From Dictyophora rubrovolvata (lineage: Eukaryota > Basidiomycota > Agaricomycetes > Phallales > Phallaceae): a stretch of 64,000 bases of DNA. Under the pieces are notes generated by a model, which was not told the DNA's origin, did not search any database, and saw only the letters and a program-made list of their open reading frames with translations. The stretch is from positions 1,240,001-1,304,000 of the forward strand of contig CP114122.1 of the NCBI GenBank assembly GCA_029959195.1, in the 5' to 3' direction. Positions 14,137 through 23,870 of this stretch are shown here, in pieces; the first letter of the stretch is position 1; every line of letters begins with the position of its first letter. A program made the position numbers and the translations under genes.

Positions 14137-14651
14137 GCGAAGAATGATGAAGACATACCATGCATAATCTATAATCACGTAACAAAGTATTCGTAATAAT
14201 TGAATCGTTAGATCATATACTTAACACAATAAAGCAATTAATCATAATTTCTTGTTATACTTAAATATCCAGGAAGAACGAAATGTGACCATACGAGGTT
14301 GGGAAGATGAGGCTCCCTTACTATATTTTGTGTGTTCTGCCACAACGCCGACGTGAACAGGGGGTTCTGAACTGAGCTCAATCTGATTGATAGAGTCGCT
14401 TCGCAAATACATAATTGATCAATGCCACAGGCGCATATATCTACCAATTTGCATTTGTGAACTGCGTGCATCAAATATGCCTACCAATGGTAAACTTTCC
14501 TGAGAACTGCATCATTTAATCTATGTATTCCGGTTCTCAATTCGGGTCAATAGCTCCAACTGTCTCAACTTTAAGGCCACGAAATTCAGAAAATAGCGAG
14601 AGCGCTGGTGGTACCTGTGAGATTTACAGCAAATACTCAATTCAAGTTGGC
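14137..14651. other. Intergenic region between convergent genes
   Basis: This 0.5-kb AT-rich stretch lies between the 3' ends of the deaminase-like gene and the cyclase gene. AATAAA-like signals lie near 14228 and TTATAC/TTAAAT-like motifs lie nearby. No gene or structured repeat was seen. Confidence 0.6.
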
Positions 14652-15959
14652 TCACTTGGGAGGACTTGCAATTCCATTAATGATGTTCAATGGCGAAGAC
14701 GTCACAAAAAATGAATATCTGTTCAATTCCCTGCATACTTTCGCAAGTTCCTCCAGGTCAAATAATTCACCGATGGGAGTCTTATGATCAGTTTGTTGCT
14801 CATCTTTAAAATAAGAATATCTGGATATACTCACCCCCCAAAGAGCTAAAAGGTAGTCATGTAAATTCCACTCCTGAATACAGGGTCGTGCTTCAAACGC
14901 TGGCGTATCAGATGCAACGGCTGCGAAATGATGGTCCCTTTTAAAATCGCCCATTTGAAAAAAAAGCGACAAAAAGGGGGAAAGAAGAGAAAGATTTCAC
15001 GAACCAAAGCCATTCAACCTCAGCTTCGGTCTGTCGTATGCCAACTGCTACCATGGGCACGGACATCCCTTTAACGCGTTGCTCGAGAGTAGCATTGTTA
15101 TACCATTGAACGTAACCCATTCTGATTAAAAGAATGTCGCCTTGTCTAAGTTCGACATTCTGGGCTCTTGCACAGGCTTCCAGGTCTTCAGCCACAACGA
15201 GGGTTGGCGTTTCGGGAGCATAGACGATTCCCTTGGATTGAGCATATGACCAATAGTCCAGAAGCACACCACGACCGACTATTTTTCCTTGGAAGGCTTG
15301 AACAAGGGCCCGTAAGACGAGTAATGAATAGAGGGGTAATTTCAGCTTACTGTGGATACCGTTTCTAAACGATTTATCGACTGAAGAAGTTACGGATGGA
15401 TCATTTGCGCCTAGAATTTCACTTTCACTCAAATCATTGTAGAACTGTCCTGATAATGGCTTGTTTCATGAAGAACTAGCGTGCTATTCCATTTTGTATA
15501 CCTGTTTTATAATAGCCCCAATGACGAAACGAGTCCCATTGTGATCCGCTTTGAGTACTAGGAATATAATCTCACTCAACTGTATTCAATCAAAAGAGGA
15601 AGAAAAATAAGAACAAACTTCGTAGAGATCTCGTCATCAAAGACATGTTTCGCCGGCTTTTTCAAAATTTTATGTTGGAAAGAAAGCCTCTGATATCCAG
15701 CAGGATTTGGTTTCTGAAGAGGCCAATTGAGGCTCACGACTCGGCCTATTTGAATTTCTTCACGGCTCGCTCTTAGGATACGATTTGGGGTGAGAAGATT
15801 GAGCGAGCCAAGTTCATCTGGTGGCCCAGATTCTGAGTTTTCTTGGCGAAGGGATTCATAAAAGCCCCAAATTGCACCAGGTGGATCGCCCTTTCTGAAA
15901 GGGAGTGAAGATAATGCGGGGAATATCACGTCGTCGTATGGACTCTGCGTGGATGACAT
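14652..15959 (-). CDS. Cyclase-family (PF04199) metal-dependent hydrolase, 339 aa
   Basis: Six minus-strand exons (15959-15619, 15557-15502, 15449-15351, 15296-15005, 14937-14835, 14780-14652) give 339 residues, the normal length for the family. Cyclase-family proteins are Mn/Zn hydrolases related to kynurenine formamidase. Visible blocks are PDELGSLNLLTPNRIL, NTQSGSQWDSFRHWGYY (the fungal form of the metal-site region), IVGRGVLLDYWSYA, EWLWDHHFAAVASDTPAFE and LLALWGTPIGELFDLE. The protein ends in NIINGIASPPK. The substrate is unknown: ring-opened aromatics or amides are plausible. Adjacent dehydrogenase, decarboxylase-like and transporter genes suggest a shared catabolic route. One donor is GTTTGT and one GTTCGT. 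Confidence 0.87.
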
Positions 15960-16150
15960 GTTAAGCGTATTGAACGTCGGACAGCCTACCCGAACACAAC
16001 GGAATCTCGGATAATGGTTCAAGCGACCGATACCAATCAGACCGTGGGTTTTTGAAAACTTACGACTCGGGGAGCCCGAAAAGCTAATACTTTCCCAAAC
16101 TAAGATCTTTACAGTAGTGTTCTTTAGAAAGAATGATGTACTCTTTTAAT

Positions 16151-17293
16151 TCAACTTGAATCAGGTTCATATCCGCCCAGCCATCGATACACAACTCGTG
16201 AATCACGGTCCCGACACTTGGGATCTTCGGACGCTGCCGTATAAGCAGCGAGCCCAGCGTCAGCTAACACGAGCTTAGCCCCTACTTGTTTGGCTGTCTC
16301 TACTGCCAACGACATGTCCTTTTTCATTAATTGCACCTAAATAGCTCGGCTGTCAGAGTCAAGATCACTGAACCAAAATATGTAATTTACATACCTTAAA
16401 ACCACCTTCATATCCTTTGCTCGTAACGGCGTCAGGACATACTCCAGGCACGGGATTGACCGTCGAGTTGACCCAACTGCCTCCTGAACTCGTCGCGAAG
16501 CAGTTAGACAAAACTTTCGGATCAAGACCGCATCGCATGCCCATGTTCATAGCTTCAGAAGTGGCCAGAGCAATCAAACCGGAGAGGTAGTTATTTGATA
16601 ATTTTGCTGCCAGACCAAGACCGCGCGCTCCGCAAGGGTAGACGGAAGAACCCATTAACAGACAGACCTCTCTTATGAGTGAAAAAATGGGTTCTTCCTC
16701 AGCTGCGCCTACCATAAATGTCAGAATTCCTTTCTGTGCTCCTGCTGTTCCGCCCGAAACGGGTACATCAACGAAGTTCGGTGGGTCGGATGGGTCATAG
16801 TTTGAAGACGCCACAGCTTTGCCTATTTCTAACGACGTCCCTCGGTCAATTGTTGAGCTAAATTCGATGTTAGGAAATATAAATCACGCGTAAACATTGT
16901 CAACCTATCAATGAAGATTTTTCCTGTTGTGGTCGTGGCGAGCAATCCAGTTTCAGAGGCCAAGTATACAGCTTTGACATGCGAGCCTTCAGGTACAATG
17001 GTTATAATGTATTTCTTTCAGAGAGATAGTTAGAAAAATGAGGTTAAAACTATATCACCAGACTTACAATTGTAAGTGCTTACTGTTGCATCACAAACTT
17101 CTTTCGAGCTGGTAGCGATCTGAATAGGTCCAAAGGCACGGTTTTCCTCAAAAAACCTGTCCAAAGGACTCCTGTTCACATCGTATATAATTAACGATGT
17201 CGACTTGGGAAGTTTTCGACGCAATTGTGTTGCCATTGGGTAGCCCATTGCTCCTAAACCGATGAAGCCAAAACTCTGGGGAAGTGAGACCAT
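16151..17293 (-). CDS. HIBADH: 3-hydroxyisobutyrate dehydrogenase-type enzyme, 322 aa
   Basis: Four exons (17293-17084, 17014-16905, 16857-16395, 16336-16151) give 322 residues. The family oxidises 3-hydroxyisobutyrate or related beta-hydroxyacids with NAD(P)+, a valine-catabolism step. The N-terminus has the dinucleotide-binding motif GFIGLGAMGYPMA. The substrate-site block VPVSGGTAGAQKGILTFMVG and the catalytic-lysine motif KLSNNYLSG (Lys about 192) are present. The C-terminal KKDMSLAVETAKQ motif is also present. No clear mitochondrial presequence precedes the Rossmann motif, so a cytosolic enzyme acting on another beta-hydroxyacid is possible. The gene lies head-to-head with the CMD-like gene, 227 bp between starts. 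Confidence 0.88.
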
Positions 17294-17520
17294 CGTTAGG
17301 AATTACAGAAACAATACGTCAAGATAATTAGCTTCAATATAGAAGCCGAGATGGAATAGGGACACTGCTATTATTGCTGGTACATGGGAACTTTTTGGCA
17401 TGGGCTATACGGCAGACAGAAAAAAGACAGTGTGACAATCCGCTCTCGGCCCGAGGAATCCTAAACATTTATTGCTTGTGTGCATGGGACCGTTTCAAAA
17501 TTATCTCTTCCCTCTTCGCC
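17294..17520. promoter_or_regulatory. Divergent promoter region, HIBADH-type / CMD-like genes
   Basis: The two start codons face away from each other across 227 bp, so the genes are candidates for co-regulation. No specific binding site was identified with confidence. Confidence 0.5.
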
Positions 17521-18332
17521 ATGGCTTCCGAAAACAACGGAACGACACAGAAGGATATTCCCAATGCTGAAGCCCATGCAGAATTGTATCACGCTGGCAT
17601 ACAAATGCGACGGAAGGTGCTGGTAGGTTGGGTTGGCCTTTGATTGTCAAGAACAAGTTGCTCAAAATGTCTCTACTAACTGGCACGATAATCAAGGGAA
17701 ATGAATATGTAGACAGCCAGTTGAAAAAGGTCTCGTACTGGTTTTGAGAATAACAGTTGAATAAACTGTGTTTCTGAATATTTCACCATAGGGTTCGTCA
17801 GAATTCACGCAACCTTGGCAACAAGTGAGCATACCTTTTTACACTTGCCCTTTTCCAAGCTAAAGTTTCCCTCTCCCAATCAGCTAGTGACAGAAGTATC
17901 AACTTCGTCTTGTCTTGATTTTCTTTTTCAAATAGTAACTTTTATTTATAGATGGCTTGGGGCACCATTTGGACGCGTCCTGGCCTTGAACTGAAACAAC
18001 GAAGTCTTATCAATATCGCCCTGTTGGCATCGCAGGACCATCCAGTGGAGGTATGTCATACTATGAATTCGATTTATAATTACACGTTACGAATCCAAGT
18101 GGGTGAAAAGCTGGCAGGTCATATAAGGTTGGTCGCTGCGTTCGGGATGAAGTAAATAATTATTTATAACGCTTCCAGAGGGGCGGTCAATAATGGAGCT
18201 TCCGAGATAGAAATCAGGGAAACCCTCCTGCAGACGGCCATATACTGCGGCGCACCGACTGGAATGGCCAGCTTCCGAGTTGCAGATGAAACCCTCAAGA
18301 AATTGAAAGAAGAGGGGTTAATGCCAAAGTAG
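17521..18332 (+). CDS. Carboxymuconolactone-decarboxylase-like (CMD) protein, 145 aa
   Basis: Six small exons fit: 17521-17622, 17697-17729, 17792-17824, 17952-18050, 18111-18127 and 18179-18332. They give 145 residues, typical of the small CMD/AhpD-like fold. Family features are FTQPWQQMAWGTIWTRPGL, RSLINIALLASQDHPVE, LAGHIRGAVNNGASEIEIRE and LLQTAIYCGAPTGMASF. The fifth intron uses the acceptor at 18109-18110. The alternative at 18099-18100 breaks the frame. True 4-carboxymuconolactone decarboxylase acts in protocatechuate catabolism. Many fungal homologues have other or unknown roles. No AhpD-type CxxC is present. A polyadenylation-like AATAAA lies 29 bp after the stop. Confidence 0.85.
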
Positions 18333-18409
18333 TCTGACCCTCGGTGTAGTGAATTGTAAGAATAAAGATTGAATAAAGAACAAGAGCGAATCATGGGCAC
18401 CTGTACTGT

Positions 18410-18418
18410 AGGAAATGC
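18410..18418 (+). repeat. Left target-site duplication of the KDZ element (AGGAAATGC)
   Basis: AGGAAATGC occurs here and at 23648-23656, directly outside the two inverted repeats. An 8-bp reading (GGAAATGC) would match the 8-bp duplications described for Zisupton-type elements. The ninth base could be chance. Confidence 0.65.
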
Positions 18419-18479
18419 ACGAAACGACCGCGACTGGGGAAGTGTCTCATGAGACATTGTCCCATGGGACACGGGCGTC
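18419..18479 (+). repeat. Left terminal inverted repeat
   Basis: The repeat matches the reverse complement of 23584-23647 over GCGACTGGG, AAGTGTC, CATG, GACA, TGTC, CATG, GACAC and GGCGTC, with a looser outer 11-12 bp. It contains two 14-bp perfect palindromes, TGTCTCATGAGACA (18443-18456) and TGTCCCATGGGACA (18458-18471), separated by one base. These are likely transposase-binding or hairpin sites. Confidence 0.85.
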
Positions 18480-18554
18480 AATCCGTTCAGACTCCGACTA
18501 TAGACAGCGCCGTTGCACAGCACGTTATGTGCAATTACAACCAACAAATACACC

Positions 18555-20870
18555 ATGCTCACATTAAATACACTATATGAACGTTGTGCTCAGTACCCCG
18601 TTCTATTCTCTTTCTCTGCCGACACTCTTTTTATGTTTATATCCCTTGTTCAACAAATGAAGCCACTCCTTTCGCACAGTCAAACATCTACTGCTTGCAA
18701 TGAACCACCACTGTTCCTGCTGTCAAAGGTCCATGCTTTTCTGTGTAACTGCCTTCGTCTTGAGTCAGACATTATGACTATTTGTTGGATGGCTTTGAAA
18801 GATTTTGCCTGGAGCAGCGATGTAAAGGCCGGAAAAGGACTGCTAGTTGACTTCACAACCATGCTTCCCCTCTTCCTGGAGTATGGGTTGCCATTGGAAT
18901 TAGGTATGCTTAATAATTAATTGTGTTCTAGGATGGTATAAAAATTGTTTACAGCAATAATACATTTCTTCCCTCCTACACGACACTGTAACAGACTGGG
19001 ATGCCGCAACAACTTCCATGCTCGCAAGCAAGAAAATCTTCCGATTCAAGACTTAACAGAACCATTGACACACCAAGCTGTACTATTCACCACAGTCAAT
19101 GGCCCTATTCCTGTTTTTACTACTTCTTTATACTGCCGTGGTATGTTATATCAGGATCGTGGGTTTGTTGCTAAAAAGAATGAATTTGTAGGCTGTAACA
19201 CGCGATTTTATCACAATTATACAGTCCAGAGCGATGTTAGAACATACTATGACTCTTGTGAATTTGATGATGCTGGATACAAATACATTCAGGTTCTTCC
19301 TCACTATTTCGCCGAAAGAACTGTCTGTGAACGGTTCCTGGACCAAATGGCATTCGCATGGTGCGTTATAATTTATTCTGGGATTTATTAGTACACACTT
19401 TTGAGACCTTTCAGGATGTCCGCTGAGAACTGTGCTCGGATTTACAATATGGAGGCTTCTAAACTGGACTGGGCTTCCACGCTTCCTTTCTCAAGCACAT
19501 TGAATTACAAGTTGACACCGAAGTTCGTTTGGGAATCTTTTACTATTCATTCTCTGCTATCATGGGCCCAACCTCGTAATAAACCTCTCGCCGTCTTACA
19601 AAATGCTCAAGATCAACGAGTGCGCTGGTATGCTACAATCCAGGAGCGCAACACAGAGATAGCCGGAATGGGACAACCATTGTGGGGTCATGCCTGCGAT
19701 TTATGTACCAAACATTATACTGATAAGGATGGTGTTCCAATATCAGTCTGCAGGTATGCCTGTCTACAATAATTATTTGTCGACACACTAATTTCATTGA
19801 CAGGTCAGTGGTTGTGGATGGAGTGTCACTCGGACATCCTTGCTGCGCTGTCCATGACTGCAAAGAGCCATTACCGACAACTAAGAATCGGTACTGCACT
19901 ATCCATACCCTACAGGAAACGTTATGCGCTGTTGAGAACTGTAGCTTTCCTGTTGATGTGGGCTACAAGACCTGTAGTAACGAACACCATCGAAGCCTTG
20001 AGCTACGTCACAAAGAACGTGGATCAGCTATGTTTCAGCTCAAAGAGCGGTTGCGACGAACACATCACACTCAACCTCTTGCAAAGCAGCCAAGCATGCA
20101 ACTTGTCAGTACTGAAGCTGATGAAGAATACGGCGATGAAGGAGAGGAAGGGGAGGAGGAGGAGATGGTGCAAGAGCCAGACCAATCCAACCAATGCCTA
20201 CAAAAACCTGAAAGTGGACTTCGGAGAATTACTGCACGCTTCGGGCGCCGTCGTACACATAATGAGCAGTTGTGTGTTTCATCATGTGGCATTATCCTTG
20301 GTCGAGCTACCTTCTATGGTGCTGAGGGTCCAAATAGTGTCCGCGTACGTGTTTATATTTCATTCTCTTTCTCACACTAATTATTTAAAATAGAGTTTTC
20401 TCAAGGGCCTTTTTCCAACGAAGCGGTCTCTGCCTAATGTCATCTGGCATGATAACAATTGCCGCCTTGTTGCAATGCTACGCGCAGAGAGAGACACTTA
20501 CTTTAGTGGTGTTGCCTTTCCAGTGGATGTCTTCCACTTCAAGACCAAGCATAAGGAAAGTGATGAATTTTGTGGCCGTGAATGCAATCCTGCCCGCTGG
20601 CCACAGCTTATGAATAATGGAAAGTGGGTATTTAACTCATCAGCGGCCGAGCAGGTGAATTCGTGGATTGGAGGGTTTCGTTCAATGACTCGGTTGATGC
20701 GCTGTGAAAGGTATACATATACCTTGTTCTTTATTGCTTTTAACTTATGATCATATAGATATAACTTTTTCTTAGATGAAGTGATTATGCGGCATAATCA
20801 GGTGCACATCGAAGAATTACAGGCCTCTAGACATTCACCATATAATATTCCTCATGAGGAAGTTTTATAA
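18555..20870 (+). CDS. KDZ-type transposase with N-terminal Cys clusters (CxC5/CxC6-like), 670 aa
   Basis: Seven exons (18555-18903, 18955-19140, 19192-19360, 19415-19753, 19804-20344, 20394-20710, 20759-20870) give an uninterrupted 670-residue protein. The middle carries Cys/His clusters: CRGCNTRFYHNY, then HACDLCTKHY, GHPCCAVHDCKEPL, RYCTIH, CAVENCSFP and YKTCSNEHH. They fit the CxC5/CxC6-like modules linked to KDZ transposases. An acidic linker follows. The catalytic-like core has WHDNNC (Asp548), PVDVFHFKTKHKESDEFC (Asp573), NSSAAEQVNSWIGGF (Glu614) and YNFFLDEVI, compatible with an RNase-H-fold nuclease. I infer which acids are catalytic. It should cut and move the element by binding the palindromic ends. 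The start is the first ATG inside the left end. Confidence 0.82.
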
Positions 20871-20940
20871 GTGATGTATTATTGCATACATGATACAAAT
20901 AGGATAATGCATGTCAATACAAATCAAATTCAAAAGAAAG

Positions 20941-20957
20941 GAATGAATGAATGAATG
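20941..20957 (+). repeat. (GAAT)n microsatellite between convergent transposon genes
   Basis: Four tandem GAAT units plus one base lie just after the stop codons of the two convergent transposon genes. Polymerase slippage is the likely origin. Confidence 0.8.
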
Positions 20958-20962
20958 AAGGT

Positions 20963-23446
20963 CTAATCATTATCAGAAATAACAATGATATCTGTATTAG
21001 TACTTTGTGTCATAGTGAATTCTTGATCCTCCGTTTTAATGTCACTTTCTGTAGCGTAACTATAAAATGAGCCACATTCACCACTATCTTGCCATGTAGT
21101 ATAAGCATCATCAAATGAGAATTCTGAATCATCTGAATCAGCTTGAATCAATAATATCGCAGTATAAGGAACAAGAATTGCTGTGAGGAATTGATGATAG
21201 TTCAAAGGTTTGATTTGTTCATGCAATAACGGATTTAGATTTTCGGGAGCAGGGAAGAGTTTCAGTAGTGTCTTGTGTATAATCAAACCCGACTTATCAC
21301 CATAGCTATATAATTTATTATGCTTATCCGACAATACAGATATAATAAATAACTTACTATCCGCAATGTTCAAACTTCATACGCTCTGTTAAACCACTAA
21401 ATGAAATAATACTATTCCCACTTTGCCGGAACTGGTGCTTCACCCGTTGAAGTAGCGGATTATCTATAGGATTAGAGAGTTGCCTGTGTAGTTGGGTTTT
21501 AAAAGATTCGACTCGAGTTGGCAAGAGTGCGTAATCTATGTTCTTCGGTATTTTCCAATTGGGATGGCACTGCATTTGTTTATCAGCTTTCGTCTGAAGT
21601 GTGTGACTAGCACAAAAATTCTGTAGAAGCTGAAAGTAATTGTCGCATTTCAGTGACACCTTCAGATGTTGAAAATGGTCCTCAAGATGTGGTGGTAGAT
21701 TCATTAATCGCGAATTGCATAGTGGACAGAAACGCTCTAAAATAAGGGTCTTGGGGTCCGGTAGATCCAAAATACTATCAGAAGTATTACCGTCAGTTGT
21801 ACTATCTTGATCACCTTTGAAAGTACTATTTTTGATCAGATTTGACCAGAGGCCTTTAGACGTTCGACCATATTCAATGAATCTAGCTTTGAGAACTTCA
21901 TCAAGATCATCAAACATATTTCTGATGCGATAAAATGTAGAACGAGGAATTTGCTGTCCGAAAAAGTTATTGAGTAGCTCTGAAAGAGGGATATTTTGTT
22001 TTCGACCATGTGTGACAAATTTGAATCCATCTTTCAATTCACAGACATGAAAGTCTGCTGGCCATCGTTTTGAACCAGTGTATCGTGAATCATCTTGTAT
22101 AGGGAAGGGCTGTATACAGATTTTTTTCGTTTTCCCTGCAGCTGATTGAGATTTTTGTTTGCGCTTTGAACCAAGAGGCTGGGAAATAGAAAAAGAGGAT
22201 GAAGGTGATGAATTTGCTTTTATTGGGGAGATTAAAGAGTGAATATTCTTATTCGTTTTTTTCTGTAGTTCCATTTCATCATCCAAATTTTCCCAATTCT
22301 CAATGAATGGTGAACCGATGATTGGCAGTATACGGTATAACACTCGTTGGCCGTCTACAACTTGCCGCATAGTGTGAAGTTCATGGAGGATCCATTCATT
22401 TGTCTCGGGAATCCATGTCTCAATAAGGTCATCAATATTTATCTTCAGATATTCAAGTAGTCGGATGGCCATGCCTAGTGAGAAGTTTGGATAACTTTGC
22501 ATTATTGTATGCTTGAAGCGAATAGGAGGCAATTCCGGCTAAAGTCTGTAATTGAATGACTAGAACTATAATGAAAGGGATATATACATACCTTGCTCCA
22601 AATAACAATTAAGACATGTTTCTCTGCTTTGACCTGACTAATCTGCTGTTTAATATGTGATCTTGCTCTAGCCGATGTTACTGCTGAAGCCCACAATGGA
22701 CCTATACTTGTGGCGAGAGTTTGGGAAGGTGCAGCTGTAATGCTTAGTGGTTGTGTCATTGCTGAAGTTTGGGAAGGTGTGGCTGTAATGCTGAGCTGCT
22801 GTGATGTCATTACTGAAGTCATGTCAACAGTAGGCGCAGGAAGTGGTTGAGTATTAAGAGAAAGAGATGGAACAGACAGAGTTGGAAGAGGAATATTCAC
22901 AGGTCCTGTGCTTTGAATTGGTCGTTTATGGTGGAAAGCACACTCTTTTCGAAACTTGTTATCCCTTCTTGCAATCAGAAACTCTTCATCACAGCAAGAA
23001 CTGCACCGCTGAAAGGAACACTTCTGTGCAACTCTGTTGAGCTTTTGTTCGCGACGGCATGTTGCACCCATACATCGTAAAATTGAAGTAGTTGCATGAT
23101 CAGCTGACAGAAAAAGTGCAGGTGGGTAAAACAAAGTGTTCTTTGCAGCATTTGATGCAGGTATTGTCTCATTGTAATAATTCGCTATTTGAAGGGCGAC
23201 TTCATGAATCGGATAAGCAGCACTGTGAAATACTGTGTAATTGCAGGTACGATTCCGGCACTAATGTCATGAAATAATGCAGAAATATAAAATTCTTAGA
23301 AGTTAAGGAGAAAGATAACAAACCCGTTGCATGATCCTTCCTCTATTTTCAGGGGTGGAAGAACCAAGACATGCCTCAAATATTCCCATTTCACCAGGAC
23401 ATTTCAGACATTTGACATGACGGATTGGAAGTTCAGAGTCATTCAT
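20963..23446 (-). CDS. Transposon-borne RTC4-like domain protein with two Cys clusters, 771 aa
   Basis: Four exons (23446-23324, 23260-22592, 22538-21358, 21305-20963) give 771 residues without a stop. Near the N-terminus, CLKCPGEMG, then TPENRGRIMQRC and CNYTVFH, resemble a GRF-type zinc finger, which binds nucleic acid. A second cluster (CMGATCRREQ, CSFQRCSSCCDEE, ECAFHH) follows. After a Ser/Thr/Pro-rich linker comes KRWPADFHVCEL, a block I associate with agaricomycete RTC4 proteins. The C-terminal domain (about residues 530-735) has FCPLCNSRL, NIDYALLPTRV, HCGYYGDKSG, KTLLKLFP and ILVPYTAILLIQAD, matching the RTC4-like layout. Yeast Rtc4 was found as a telomere-capping suppressor. Its molecular role is unknown. 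Here it could target DNA, modify chromatin or regulate transposition. Confidence 0.72.
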
Positions 23447-23583
23447 TTTGAGTATCAATATGCATATAGCTGATGTATGTGTGGAATGTGTAGATGTTAG
23501 AATTAGTATTATGGATAATGGGTTACGCTTGAAAAGCGGAGTTAAAATTTAGCCGAGGCTGGTGCCGTCGGTCTTTCAAATTA

Positions 23584-23647
23584 GACGCCTAAGTGTCTCA
23601 TGAGACAGTGTCCCATGGGACACTTTCCCAGTCGCTGGCCTTTTCTC
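23584..23647 (-). repeat. Right terminal inverted repeat
   Basis: This is the inverted partner of 18419-18479. It also holds two 14-bp palindromes, TGTCTCATGAGACA (23594-23607) and TGTCCCATGGGACA (23609-23622), with one base between. On the plus strand the order of the two palindromes is the same as at the left end, so the outermost palindrome differs between the ends. Confidence 0.85.
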
Positions 23648-23656
23648 AGGAAATGC
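23648..23656 (+). repeat. Right target-site duplication of the KDZ element (AGGAAATGC)
   Basis: This is a direct copy of 18410-18418, immediately outside the right inverted repeat. Confidence 0.65.
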
Positions 23657-23870
23657 CACCGGATTATGTAAGGTACATTACGTAACATAAGAGAGCCAGT
23701 CTTCTTCACTGGCCCTTCTTTGTGGCCCAAAAGTGTTTTTCGAACTGAGCCTGAGAGGCCGTGCGCATCGGCAGAAGAGAGACTCGAAACGAGGATGATG
23801 TTCCCTCTGGATCACTTGATAAAGACAGCTTTCTCAGTCATGATATAGTGTCCCATACAAGCCATCTGCG

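Larger units (their letters stand above)
18419..23647. mobile_element. KDZ-type DNA transposon carrying an RTC4-like gene, about 5.2 kb, apparently intact
   Basis: The element is bounded by imperfect terminal inverted repeats (18419-18479 and 23584-23647) and flanked by a short direct duplication. It contains two convergent genes and little else: a plus-strand Cys-rich KDZ-type transposase (18555-20870) and a minus-strand RTC4-like gene (23446-20963). Their stop codons are 92 bp apart. Every exon of both genes joins in frame with no stop, so the element may be recent or active. It sits in intergenic DNA between the CMD-like gene and the MFS transporter gene of a putative catabolic cluster. 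KDZ (Kyakuja-Dileera-Zisupton) elements are DNA transposons expanded in Agaricomycetes. The assignment comes from the transposase core motifs and Cys clusters, without a database comparison. Confidence 0.8.

Noticed and set aside
20800-21000. A single long transposon gene running through both halves
   Set aside because: The two reading frames are on opposite strands and end 92 bp apart at independent stop codons.
18443-23622. Taking the palindromes alone as the transposon ends
   Set aside because: Inverted similarity continues outward through GCGACTGGG to a short direct duplication on both sides, so the ends lie further out.
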